Shown one piece after another: positions 32,644-44,600 of a DNA stretch of 46,329 nt. Position 1 is the stretch's first letter, and each line of letters begins with the position of its first letter. The stretch comes from JABJMC01 sp964459205 (GTDB lineage Bacteria > Patescibacteriota > Gracilibacteria > UBA1369 > UBA12473): contig CAYWKJ010000005.1 of NCBI GenBank assembly GCA_964459205.1, forward strand, positions 1-46,329, written 5' to 3'. The position numbers and the translations under genes are program-made. Below the pieces are notes generated by a model. The model saw only the letters and a program-made list of their open reading frames with translations, was not told where the DNA came from and did not search any database.

Positions 32644-35600
32644 ATGCCTTTCCGAGTGCTGAAACTGTTATTCATAAGCTTGTTTCTGAGTCTTTGTTTT
32701 GGGGTATTGCCAGCCTTGGCAGCTACGTTTACAGTTAACTCTTTGAATGATGTGGATGATGGGACCTGTGATGGGGGACATTGTTCTTTGAAGGAAGCTG
32801 TTAATGCGGCTAATGCCGGTGGAGATTTAGATAGTATTATTTTTTCGGTTACGGGAATAATTACCCAAGGTTCTCAACCGCAAATTATACAACCAGTTGA
32901 TATTGATGGGAATGGAGCGGGGATTACTCTAAGTAGAGGTTTATCGTTTGGTAATGCATCAAGTGGCGTGTCTGTGAGAGGTTTAACTCTTACCAATGCG
33001 GGTGAGGCGGCTCTTTATTTAGATGGAACTGGGAACATCATTGGGGCTCCAGTAGCCTGTGTGGGTGACCCAGAAGGTTGTTCAGTGGATGCAACGGATC
33101 GGGTTATTTTTATTACTAGTGTGGGTGATAGTGGTGGAGCTATCCAAATTAGTGGAACTAATAATGTAGTTCGAAATAGTTATATTAATACTTCTGATGG
33201 AACAACGAAGAATTCTTCTAACACGGGTATTTTAGTGATGAGTGGATCAACCGGGTCAATTATTCGTGATAACGTTATAACTAGTGGCGGAGGTTGTGCG
33301 ATTCAGGTTTGGGACACTGGGCCTGATGTAGTATCACTTACTGTTACTGGTAATAATATTGGGGTTGGTTCAGATGGGACGACTGATTTAAATCCTTTTA
33401 CAGGATTTTGTGATAGTGGTGGTGGGACCATGACAGGTTTATTAACCATCAGTGGAAATATTATTTCTGGAGCAGTAACACAAGGGATTAGTTTAACGGG
33501 GTCTTACCCTGGAGGTGTGGTTATTCAAAATAATAAAATTGGAACAAATGCGGCTGGGACAGCAGCCTTAGCTAATGCTAGTGATGGGATTAATTTAACC
33601 GGAACTTTTAGTGGTGGTGTTTATAAAATTGGAGGTGATATTGCGACTCAGGGAAATGTTATTTCTGGTAATTCAGACCATGGTATAAGGATTAATGGTG
33701 CTTCTAATTGGGATGTGCTAGGTAATTATATTGGTACAAATGCGGCCGGTGATGGAGATGTTGGGAATGGCTCGAGTGGTATTTGGATTAGTGGAGATTC
33801 AACTAGTATTACAGTAGGTGATGCGACTGATTATAATGTTATTTCTGGTAATACGCAGCAAGGTATTCATGTGCAAGATGCTACCGGGATTTTAAGCTTT
33901 CCTGGTAATCGAATTGGAACAAATGCGGCTGGGATGGCAGCCCTTGCCAATGATGGAAGTGGTATTTGGTTCCAAAATAGTACTTTTACGGCCACTGTTG
34001 GTGCTGCAGACGATAGTTCACCGACTTCGGTTATTTCTGGTAATACAGATCGAGGGATTAGAGCAGAAGGTGGGACAGTAAATGTTTATGGGACGATTAT
34101 TGGGTTAAAAGCTGATCAATCAGCTGCTCTTGCTAATGGATCGGGTATTTCCGGGAGTCCTGATATTATTGGGAATACTCGTACGGCTGGTTATAATGTG
34201 ATTGCTGGGAATAATGGAACTGGTGTTTGGGGTGGAGGCACGATTAAGGGTAATTTTATTGGTCTAAGTGATGATGGGTCAGTGGTGGCTGGAAATTCTG
34301 GTTATGGGATTCTTGTTGAAACTGGCAGTGCTACTATTGGTGGGGATCAAGCCGGAGAAGGTAATGTGGTGGGCGGTCAAAATAATGATCAGATTCGTCT
34401 TGATACTAATTCGGCAAATGTTTCGGTTTTAGGTAATTATATTGGATTGTATACCGATGGGACGGTGATTACTGGCAGTACAAAGGGATTGAATCTTAAA
34501 GGTTCTGATATTACAGTTGGCTCAGCCGCGGCTGGGGGGCGTAATTATATTGGAGGAATGACGGGTGGAGCAGGTATTGTGATTAGTTCGAATGCTGGAG
34601 ATAGTAGTATTGTAGTTTTGAATAACTATATTGGAGTGGCTCCGGATGGAACAACCGATCGAGGAGTTTCTGCGAATGGAATTAATATTAAACGAGGAGT
34701 AAATGTTTATATTGGAGTGGATGCCGCTGGAACAACTCATGCTGGTAATTTAATTTCTGGTAATGGGACTAGAGGTGTTTTTGTGTCTGGTGCAGATGGT
34801 CTGGTAGATACAGTTTATATTGAGGCTAATAATATTGGTACTAACGCTGATGCGACCGCTAAACTTGGCAATGACGCCATTGGTGTGCGAGTGGATAGTA
34901 ATCAAACGGGAGTTGTTATTGGGGGAGCAGATGCTGCGTCTCGGAATATTATTTCTGGGAATGGCGCGGCTGGAATAGTTTTAAATAATGCTGATAGTGT
35001 GGTTATTCAAGGAAATTATATTGGGACAGGTGCTAACACACTTACAGATTTGGGGAACACAGAGGCTGGGATACAAGTGAATGGTGGGGCAAGTAGTAAT
35101 GTGATTGGAAATGCTTATGGTGACGCTTTGGATACAAACAAGCAAAATATAATTAATTTTAATAATGCAGCCGGGATACAGATTGATGGGGCTAGTAGTG
35201 TAAATAATGCTGTTCGTGGTAATTTGATTGGTGCCGGAGGCAGCCAAGGGGTTCGTCTTGATCTGCTTAATAATGCTAATAATAGTGTGGATTTAACTGG
35301 CACAACAATTACCACGGCTGATACAAGTCGGTTTGAAGGAACTACGGATTTAACTGGTAAAATAGATGTTTTTAGTGAGGATGGCAGTGCAGTAATGGTT
35401 TATGAATCAACAACTACTATTGAGTTAGATGGTTCGTTTGTTATTAATAGGAATTTTACAGCGGAAGATGGAGAGACATATCTTTATCAGATTACAGAGC
35501 CAGATGGTGATACAACGGAATTTGCTTCAGAAGCCGCAGTAGCTGACGATACGCTTCCGGCTCAGGTGGGTGGGATTATATCTGAAACAGTTTCAGACGC

Positions 35601-38559
35601 TAATTATACTTTTACTGGGACTAAAGAAGCTTGGAGTAAGGTGCAAAGAGTTTTGGATGGTCCAGTGTTTGAAGATGTGGATGATTTAGATTCTCAAACT
35701 GGTTGGACTTATGAAGTGGTTTTGACTGAGGGAGCTAATAATTTTGCTTTCACAGCTATAGATTTTTCTGATAATCGTGCTTTGCAAAATGATGTCACAA
35801 TTACCTTGGATTCTACCCCTCCACCTGATCCTACGATTACTTCAGCTACAAGCGTGATAGATACTACCGAAACTGCAACTCATACAATTATGGGGACAAA
35901 AGAAGCTGGAGCAAGTATTACAAATGATGATGTTGAGGTAGTAGCGGCCGATGTTTCAACAACTTGGGAATATGAAGTTACTTTGAGCGCAGGGTTGAAT
36001 GTTTACTCTTTTAAGGCCCTTGATGATTTAAGTAATGAATCAAGTGCAGTGATTCACGCTGTGACGTATACGCAGGATTCAGATGCGCCTAGCCCTCCAA
36101 CAATCACTTCATCGATTGTAGACACTGTGACGGCTGCTTATACATTTACAGGGACTAAGGATGAGGATTCTAATATTTTAGAAAATGATGTTGAAGTAGT
36201 GGCCTCAGATAGTGAGACTACTTGGAGTTGGGAAACCACTTTAAGTGAAGGGGCTAATGCTTATAGTTTTACTTCACAAGATGACTTAACTAATGAATCT
36301 TCGGCGGCAGAGGTTAGTATTACTTTGGATACCACAGCTCCAGATGCTCCGACAATTACTTCAGATACAACTGCTTCGGGCGATGATGCTACAGCTACAT
36401 TTACAGTTTCTGGGACCAAAGAAGCTGGTTCAAGCGTGGAATTGTCAGATGTTGAGGTAGTGGCCGCTGATAATACTACTACTTGGACATATTCAACTAC
36501 TTTGAGTGTTGGTTCTAATGTAGTGGGTCCTTTTAAGGCTGTTGATGCTCTTGATAATACTTCTGATGGAACTTCTACTACAATCACCTATACCCAAAAT
36601 GATCTTACTCCATCTTATTATGGTGGAGGAGGAGGTGGAGGAGGTGGAGGAGGTGGCGGTGGTGGTGACACAGGTAGTTCAAGTATTGCCAGCACGGAAA
36701 GCACTTCTGAATCTACAAGTACAGGGGCCACTGAAGGAACATCAGCAGCGGTTGAAGAGACTACTCCTGGAACCGAAGAAACTGTAACTAACGAGGTTGA
36801 AGATACACAAGAAACAGTAAGTGTGGTGGAAGATGAGGTTGCGGCTGAGGATATTCAGGAGACAGTGGAAGAAGAATATCCAGTTTATGTGGCAGTGGAA
36901 GAACCGGTTTCTATAGTTACGGAGGTAGTAGAGGTAGTGGAAGATTTGTTTAGTGCGGCTGATGAAGAAGAGGAGGAAGAGGAGGAAACAGAACCAGTGT
37001 TTGTGGTTGAAGTTACAGTGGAATTGCCAGAAGAAACCGCAGAAGTAGTGACTACTCGTACGGATATGTTAGAGGAAGAAGCTTATGCTGCAATTACAAC
37101 GGATGAGGATAATGACGGAATCCCAGATTCTTTGGAGGAAATTTATTTTGATTCAACGGATGTGATGGATTTAAATGCCGATACTGATGGCGACGGATTA
37201 ACAGATGGAGAAGAACTTGTGATGGGGACAGATTTATTTAGCGGAGATAGTGATGGTGATGGGATGAGTGATGCGGAAGAGATTGCGGCTGGTACTAGTG
37301 CGGTGCTGATTGATAGTGATGCCGATGGTTTAACTGATGCCCAAGAGATAGCATTAGGAACAAGCGCTGGTACGGCTGATAGTGATGGCGATGGTTTTTC
37401 TGATTATGTGGAAATATATTATGGAGGTAGTGGATCAGAAGGGGCATTAGATGCTACAGTTGTGGTTCGAGATGATGATGGTGATGGAGCGGCTGATGCT
37501 TGGGAAGAGGAATTTAATATGGTAGAGGTTGATTATGAGGCGCCTCAACATATTGTTGCACTAGATGTTGAAATTGTACTTTCCATTCAAATGCGTGATA
37601 CAGATGGAGATGGAGTGACTGACGCGGTAGAAATGAATCGTGGCACTGATCCAAATAGCGCTGATTCAGATGGGGATGGGCTTTCGGATTCTGATGAAAT
37701 TTATGTTTATTTAACTAATCCGATCGAAGATTCTCGTGATCAGGATGAGATTTATACCCCTCGTATTGCTAATGTTCGTGAAGGAGCGGTGTTTACTGGG
37801 AATCAGGCTACTTTAGTTGGGGTGAGTCAGCCTAATGCAGAAGTAGAAGTGTTGTTTTTACCACGTGATTTTAAAGCTATTGATCCCGGATCTTTATCTA
37901 TGAGCCAATTGCTTTTGGTGAGTTTGTTTGATGTAGAGTTGAATGAGCAAGGTGTTTATGAGCAAACAGTGCAAACTGATTCATCTGGTAAGTTCTTAAT
38001 TCAAGAGGATCTGCCTTCTGGTGAGTTTGATGTGATTATTCGCTCTTATGATGAAAATGGAAAACTTACTAGTGAAACTTTGCCTTATACTATTGAGGTT
38101 CAGGAGAAAGTAGCTAGCGGAGAAGTAGTGCCTTATCGCTTGGATGGTGAAACAATTGATTTAACTAATTTACAAGTTTTAAATATTGAGAATAGTCGGC
38201 CGCTTCTATATGGAAAAGCAACGAAGGATTATACGTTAGAGGCTATGTGGGCTAGTGAGCTATTTTCTTCATCTTTGATAATGGATACTGATGCGGATGA
38301 AGGAGAGTTTGTAATGATGGCTCCAAATGATTTAGAAAATGGTTCCCATGAAGTTGTGGTGCAAGGAATTGACCCATTATCTAATTTATATACCGCGGCT
38401 ATTAATGTGGACTTTATGGTTACTGGCGGGATTGTCGAGATTGCGGAACAGGATACAAGTGTTCGAATGAAAATTATTGGAGTTGGGCTTGTCACAACTT
38501 TTATTATTATTGTTTTGTGGCTTGTTGCTCGGACTCGAAAGGAGCGTTATGTTGAGTAA
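32644..38559 (+). CDS. Giant beta-helix surface protein, paralogue 2 (four Ig-like domains)
   Basis: A 1971-residue paralogue with the same plan: signal peptide (cut near ALA, residue 27), a clear CSLREA-type motif (CSLKEAVNAANAGG), beta-helix repeats to about 900, four Ig-like domains (about 968-1318) with recurring FTGTKEA and TTW(S/E) motifs, a run of 15 Gly codons, a Glu-rich stalk containing EEEYPVY, eight DxDxDG repeats (about 1487-1700), a C-terminal Ig-like domain, a membrane helix and tail ARTRKERYVE. ATG start with A-rich leader. The beta-helix usually binds or cleaves polysaccharide; no catalytic residues were recognised. Its 3' third is collinear with gene 3. Confidence 0.92.
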   Translation: MPFRVLKLLFISLFLSLCFGVLPALAATFTVNSLNDVDDGTCDGGHCSLKEAVNAANAGGDLDSIIFSVTGIITQGSQPQIIQPVDIDGNGAGITLSRGLSFGNASSGVSVRGLTLTNAGEAALYLDGTGNIIGAPVACVGDPEGCSVDATDRVIFITSVGDSGGAIQISGTNNVVRNSYINTSDGTTKNSSNTGILVMSGSTGSIIRDNVITSGGGCAIQVWDTGPDVVSLTVTGNNIGVGSDGTTDLNPFTGFCDSGGGTMTGLLTISGNIISGAVTQGISLTGSYPGGVVIQNNKIGTNAAGTAALANASDGINLTGTFSGGVYKIGGDIATQGNVISGNSDHGIRINGASNWDVLGNYIGTNAAGDGDVGNGSSGIWISGDSTSITVGDATDYNVISGNTQQGIHVQDATGILSFPGNRIGTNAAGMAALANDGSGIWFQNSTFTATVGAADDSSPTSVISGNTDRGIRAEGGTVNVYGTIIGLKADQSAALANGSGISGSPDIIGNTRTAGYNVIAGNNGTGVWGGGTIKGNFIGLSDDGSVVAGNSGYGILVETGSATIGGDQAGEGNVVGGQNNDQIRLDTNSANVSVLGNYIGLYTDGTVITGSTKGLNLKGSDITVGSAAAGGRNYIGGMTGGAGIVISSNAGDSSIVVLNNYIGVAPDGTTDRGVSANGINIKRGVNVYIGVDAAGTTHAGNLISGNGTRGVFVSGADGLVDTVYIEANNIGTNADATAKLGNDAIGVRVDSNQTGVVIGGADAASRNIISGNGAAGIVLNNADSVVIQGNYIGTGANTLTDLGNTEAGIQVNGGASSNVIGNAYGDALDTNKQNIINFNNAAGIQIDGASSVNNAVRGNLIGAGGSQGVRLDLLNNANNSVDLTGTTITTADTSRFEGTTDLTGKIDVFSEDGSAVMVYESTTTIELDGSFVINRNFTAEDGETYLYQITEPDGDTTEFASEAAVADDTLPAQVGGIISETVSDANYTFTGTKEAWSKVQRVLDGPVFEDVDDLDSQTGWTYEVVLTEGANNFAFTAIDFSDNRALQNDVTITLDSTPPPDPTITSATSVIDTTETATHTIMGTKEAGASITNDDVEVVAADVSTTWEYEVTLSAGLNVYSFKALDDLSNESSAVIHAVTYTQDSDAPSPPTITSSIVDTVTAAYTFTGTKDEDSNILENDVEVVASDSETTWSWETTLSEGANAYSFTSQDDLTNESSAAEVSITLDTTAPDAPTITSDTTASGDDATATFTVSGTKEAGSSVELSDVEVVAADNTTTWTYSTTLSVGSNVVGPFKAVDALDNTSDGTSTTITYTQNDLTPSYYGGGGGGGGGGGGGGGDTGSSSIASTESTSESTSTGATEGTSAAVEETTPGTEETVTNEVEDTQETVSVVEDEVAAEDIQETVEEEYPVYVAVEEPVSIVTEVVEVVEDLFSAADEEEEEEEETEPVFVVEVTVELPEETAEVVTTRTDMLEEEAYAAITTDEDNDGIPDSLEEIYFDSTDVMDLNADTDGDGLTDGEELVMGTDLFSGDSDGDGMSDAEEIAAGTSAVLIDSDADGLTDAQEIALGTSAGTADSDGDGFSDYVEIYYGGSGSEGALDATVVVRDDDGDGAADAWEEEFNMVEVDYEAPQHIVALDVEIVLSIQMRDTDGDGVTDAVEMNRGTDPNSADSDGDGLSDSDEIYVYLTNPIEDSRDQDEIYTPRIANVREGAVFTGNQATLVGVSQPNAEVEVLFLPRDFKAIDPGSLSMSQLLLVSLFDVELNEQGVYEQTVQTDSSGKFLIQEDLPSGEFDVIIRSYDENGKLTSETLPYTIEVQEKVASGEVVPYRLDGETIDLTNLQVLNIENSRPLLYGKATKDYTLEAMWASELFSSSLIMDTDADEGEFVMMAPNDLENGSHEVVVQGIDPLSNLYTAAINVDFMVTGGIVEIAEQDTSVRMKIIGVGLVTTFIIIVLWLVARTRKERYVE
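36622..36666 (+). repeat. GGN trinucleotide tract encoding 15 Gly
   Basis: Fifteen consecutive GGN codons, mostly GGA/GGT, form a microsatellite. The same position has 6 Gly in gene 1 and 9 in gene 3, so length varies by in-frame units. Confidence 0.8.
38181..38420 (+). repeat. 240-bp near-identical block, copy in gene 2
   Basis: Matches 44351-44590 with five differences, all in third codon positions and silent. It encodes the end of the C-terminal Ig-like domain. Confidence 0.85.
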
Positions 38560-38588
38560 TAAACTCTAAGAAGCGGTGATAGAGCGGT

Positions 38589-38594
38589 TATTAT
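38589..38594 (+). promoter_or_regulatory. Putative -10 of giant surface gene 3
   Basis: TATTAT followed by TAACAG and TAAAAATAAAT, aligning with the leader of gene 1. No clear -35. Leader about 20 nt to the GTG. Confidence 0.5.
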
Positions 38595-38621
38595 TAACAG
38601 GTAAAAATAAATCTAAAATCC

Positions 38622-41600
38622 GTGAAAATAAGATTTCTGATAATTACATTTGTTTCTCTGCTACTGTCTATGGTTATGTTTGTAGCTAGTGCCGCAGCCG
38701 CCGCTATGGTTGTGGAGGTTTTAGATGATGATATTGATGCGGGGGGAGGAGTGACGTGTGGAAATATTACCGAGGCTGATTTAGCGAATGGTGATGGTGA
38801 TACAACGTTTCGTGAGGCTTATTGTGTGTCGATCAATAATTCAGAGTCTGATTCAATTACGTTTAGTACGGGGGCCGGGACCATTACATTGGCCAGTGAT
38901 TTCCCGGGCTATTATAAGGATGAAGGAATAACGATTGATGGGGATGGAGATATCACTTTTGATTCTTCAAATACACACACTTGTTTTTCATACTGGGATA
39001 CGCCTGACAATATTACGATCAAAGGATTTACATTTGATAACGGGTGCTCTATTGGAGAGTTAAGGGGATCAGGACATGTAATTGGAGGGCCAGATAGCAC
39101 TGATCGTAATATTTTCTTAAAAGGAACGTCTACAGCTGGTTTAATGCTAAACCTTAGAGGAAGCAATGTAACCGTTGAAAATAACTATTTTGGAGTGGAG
39201 GCTGATGGGACCACAACCGATAAAACTGGGGGAATATACGTAGGGCCTTCAACCATTGGGACTTTGACGATTAAGGATAATATTTTTGCGACTGCCTCTC
39301 CGGGACAAGCAGCATTGAGTACGGCTGGGGATATTACAGGGACAATTCTTTTTACAGGAAACAAGATTGGTGTTGGGGCTGATGGGACTACTGCCTTAGG
39401 CGACGTAGGCGGGATTAATATTGGAGGCACGTCGAGTCCTACTCTGGATGTTATAATTGGAGGAGATGAAGCTGCCGAGCGGAATTTAATTGGAAATGTG
39501 GGCCCTTGGGGAACAGTAGGTATTAGAATTGGGACGGTGGGAGATATAACGATTAGTGGAAATTATTTAGGAACCAACGCAGCTGGGACAGGGGCAATAC
39601 CAAATGCGGAAGCAGCGATTGATGCTTCTGCTGATTGTAGTAGTGGTCAGACGTGTATTATTGGGGGGGCAACAGCAGGTGAGCGTAATATTATTTCTGG
39701 GAATAGTGCAAATGGGATTGTATTTACTAATAATGCTAATAATTGGCAAGTTCAGAATAACTATATTGGTTTGCAACCGGATGGGGCAACGGCTTTGGCA
39801 AATAACCAAGGGATTTTGTTTGGTTCGGGCGCGACAATTACGGATATCGTGATCGGGGAAGACTCCACGACTCCAGGTACTTACAATATTATTTCTGGAA
39901 ATACAACGCGTGGGATTATGTTTGAGAATAATACGGCCGGAGTTACGGGGGTAATAATTAATGGAAATTATGTGGGAACCAATGCAGCAGGAACGAGTGC
40001 CGTGGCAAATGGAACGGGGCTACAATTTGAAAATGGATTGATGAGCGTTACCATTGGAAACGCTTCTGCTACCAGCCCAACTAATGTGTTTTCTGGAAAT
40101 ACTGGCGATGGGCTTTATTTACACCAGGACCCTGGCGCGACGGTGAATATGTATTCCTCAATCGTGGGATTGAATGCTGCCGGTGATGCGGCTGTGGCCA
40201 ATGGTGATGATGGGATTGCGATTGTGCCTGATTCTTTTAATAATATTGGGAATAATAGCCTGACAACAGGATACAATATTATTTCAGGAAACACTGGGCA
40301 TGGGATCTCGATTATGAGTTATGGGGTGGCCATTACCGGTACAATTAGCGGAAATTACATTGGGACTAATCCTTCGGGGGCTGACCTTGGAAATGGAGAG
40401 TCTGGGATTTGGACAGATGATACAAGTGGTGTGGTTATAGGAGATTCCACTGCAACCAGCCTTACGAATATTGTTTCAGGGAATGGTGATTATGGGCTTG
40501 AAACCACCAATACATCAGACAGTATGGAAGTTTATTCCACTGGATTTGGGATTAAGCCGGATCAATCCGCGACACTTCAAAACGATAATCATGAAGTTTA
40601 TTTAGCCCCCATGACCGATGTGACCTTTGGGAATACTCAGGCAGCCGGCTTTAATGTGCTTGGAGGAGAAGGGGTGCTTCTCTGGAACTCTGGGTCAAGC
40701 GGTAATATTAAAGGGAATTACATTGGGACGGATAGTCTTACCGAGGCTGTTGATTTAGGTGGGACTACGGGTATTCAAGTTCATTTTAATGCTGCGGCTG
40801 GGATAACTATTGGGTCAATTACTGCTAATGAAGGTAATGTGATTGCAAATAACGATAATGGTATTTATCAACAGTCTGGTGCTGCAAAAAGTACTTGGCG
40901 AGGGAATGAATTTATTAATAATGCAATTACAATTGAAGCTCCGGATCCGGTGGATATTTCAAGCACTTCAATTACAACCGCAACAACTACTCGGGTTGTA
41001 GGGACTACGGATTTAGCAGATGGGTTAACAGTTGATATTTATAGTCGGGCGACTGCGACGGCCGCGACAATATATGAGGGCTTTACAACGACTTCGAGTG
41101 GGGCTTTTCAATTGGATATGGATTTTTCTGCGACGGATGGGCAGTATTATACGGCTATTGTTACAGATGGTGATGGTGATTCTTCTGAGCTTCTTGCTAA
41201 TGTTGAAATTACTGGAGACGTAACTCCGCCATCTGAACCGGTGGTGACTTCTAGCACCGCAGACACTGCCACAGCTGCTTATACTTTTACTGGGACAAAA
41301 GAAGCTTACTCATCCATCTGGGAAGATGGTGTGGAGGTAGTAGAGATAGACTCTAGTACGGATTGGACTTGGGAAACAACTTTGAGCGAAGGAGTGAATG
41401 CTTTTAGTTTTACGGCTAAAGATTATGAGCCAAATGAATCTTCGACTTTGCTTGTTAACATTACATTAGATTCAACTCCTCCAGATGATCCGACTGTTAC
41501 TTCGGCAATTAATGTCACAGATACAACACCGACAAAATCCCATACAATTACCGGGACAAAAGAAACAGGGGCAAGCATTAAAAATGGTGCGAGTGAAGTG

Positions 41601-44600
41601 GTGCCAGCAGATGTTTCAACAACCTGGGAATATGAGGTGACACTAAGTGAAGGAGCTAATAATTATTCTTTTACCGCGGTTGACGCTTTAGCAAATGAAT
41701 CAGGGGCTACAGCACACACAGTTACTTATACTCAAGATACAGATGCCCCAAGTGCTCCAGTTATAACTTCGTCAATTGCGGATACGGCGACGGCGGCTTA
41801 TACGTTTACTGGTACTAAGGAAGCAAATTCTAATATTTTCGAGAATGATGTTGAAGTGGTGGCCTTAGATGCGGAGACTACTTGGAGCTGGGAAACAACT
41901 TTAAGTGAAGGGGCTAATGATTTTAGTTTTACCTCTAAGGATGCCTTAGATAATGAATCTTCGGCTACTTTGACGAGTATTACCTTAGATACAACTGCTC
42001 CAGATGCTCCAACAATGACTTCCGCAACGAGTGTGGTTGCGGCCACAGAAACTAAATCTCATACAATTACTGGTACCAAGGAGGCTGGATCAAGCGTTGA
42101 AAATGATGATGTGGAAGTAGTGGCGGCAGATGCTTCGACAAGTTGGGCTTATGGTGTGACTTTGGCAATTGGTGAAAATAATTATTCTTTTACAGTAGTT
42201 GATGCTTTGGATAATGCGTCAGGGGCCACGGTTCATGCTGTGACGTATACGCAGGACGCGGAGGCGCCAACTCCGCCAGTTATAACCTCATCGCTTGAAG
42301 ATACAGCCACAGCTGCTTATACTTTTACTGGGACAAAAGAAGCTGATTCTAGTATTTTGGAGAATGATGTTGAAGTAGTGGCTTTAGATGGTTTAACTAC
42401 TTGGAGTTGGGAAACAACACTAGTTGAAGGCGATAATGAGTTTACCTTTTCTTCCAAAGATGCCTCAGGTAATGAAGTTTCGGATGCCTTAGCGAGTATT
42501 GTATTAGATACAATAGATCCAGACGCTCCGACTATTACTTCGGCAACAACTGCCTCTGGGGATGAGGATACAGCTTCCTTTACAATCACTGGGACAAAAG
42601 AGGCGAATTCAAGTGTTGAGTTATCAGCAGTAGAAGCGGTGGCTGCTGATGCCTCTACTACTTGGACATATTCAACTACTTTGAGTGAGGGAGCTAATAC
42701 AGTTGGCCCTTTTACAGTTGTAGATACGGCCGGGAATACTTCTACCGGGACCTCTACTACAATTACTTACACTAATCTTGTCCCGGTTTATTATGGGGGA
42801 GGAGGTGGCGGTGGAGGTGGAAGTGGAAGTTCTTCTACTTCTACGGAAACAACGGTAACTGAGGAGACAGAAACCGTAGTTGAAGAGACTGTTGAAGAAG
42901 TAACTGAGGAAATTGAAGAAGTTGTTGAAGAAATAATTGAGGAAGAAGAGGTCGTTGAAGAGGTCGTTGAAGAGGAAGTTGATGATGAAGAAATCATAGA
43001 AGCAGTTGAGGAAGAATACCCAGTGTATGATCCGGTGGAGGAAGAAGTAGTGGAGGAAGAGACTTCGATAATTGAAGACGTGATTGAGGTGGTATATGAA
43101 ACAGTAGAAACTGTGGGAGAAGTGGCTGGGGATTTGTTTAGCGCGGCGGAAGAGGAACCCGAGGAGCCAGTTTTTGTGGTTGAAGTTGTGGTACTACCTG
43201 AAGTAACAGTGGAAGTGGTAACTACTCGGACGGAGGTTTTTGTAGAAGAAGCTTATGCCGCAATTACCGAGGATAGCGATGGTGACCAAATTCCAGATTC
43301 TTTGGAAGAAATTTACTTTGATTCAACGGATGTGATGGATTTAAATGCAGATACTGATGGTGATGGTTTAACAGATGGAGAAGAACTTGTAATGGGAACG
43401 GATTTGTTAGCTTCAGATAGTGATGGTGATGGAATGAGTGATGCAGAGGAGATTGTGGCGGGAACAAGTGCAGTGCTAATTGATAGTGATGCCGATGGTT
43501 TGACGGATGCGCAAGAGATAGAGCTCGGGACAAGTGCTGGCACATCTGATACTGATGGTGATGGTTTCTCTGATTATGTAGAAATTTATTACGGTGGGAG
43601 TGGTTCAGCTTCTGCCTTAGACGCCTCTATTGGCGTACAAGATGATGATGGTGACGGGGCAGCTGATGCTTGGGAAAAGGAATTTGCTATGGAAGAAATT
43701 GATTATGAAGCACCGCAGTATATTGGGGAGGTGGATGTTGAAGTTGTCCTTACAATACAAATGCGTGATACAGATGGAGACGGAGTGACTGACGCGGTAG
43801 AAATGAATCGTGGCACTGATCCAAATAATGCTGACTCAGATGGAGATGGGCTTTCAGATTCTGATGAAATTTATGTTTATTTAACCAATCCGATCGAAGA
43901 TTCTCGGGACCAAGACCAGATTTATAAACCACGTATTGCTAATGTTCGTGAAGGAGCAGTGTTTGCTGGCAATCAGGCGACTTTAGTTGGTGTGGGACAG
44001 CCTAATTCAGAGGTTAAGGTGTTATTTTTACCACGTGAATGGGAAGCACCTAAAACGGGAATGGTGGCCATTGGGCAGTTTTTAATGGCTAATTTGTTTG
44101 AAATGGAAGTGAATGAGCAGGGCATTTATGAGGAAATAGTGCAAACTGATTCATCTGGTAAATTTCTGGTGCAGAAAGATCTTCCGGCTGGAAAGTTTGA
44201 CGTTATGATCCGTTCTTATGATGACGAGGGGAATTTGGTTGGTGAAACTTTGCCTTACGAAATTGAGGTTCAAAAAGAGTTGGCTAGTGGTGTAGTAACA
44301 CCGCATCGTTTAGATGATCAAGAAATTGATTTAGCTGATTTGCAGATTTTAAATATTGAAAATAGTCGGCCGCTTCTTTATGGAAAAGCAACGAAGGATT
44401 ATACGTTAGAAGCGATGTGGGCTAGTGAGCTATTTTCTTCATCTTTGATAATGGATACTGATGCGGATGAAGGAGAGTTTGTAATGATGGCTCCAAATGA
44501 TTTAGAAAATGGTTCCCATGAAGTTGTGGTGCAAGGAATTGACCCATTATCTAATTTATATACCGCAGCTATTAATGTGGACTTTATGGTCAGTGGAGGG

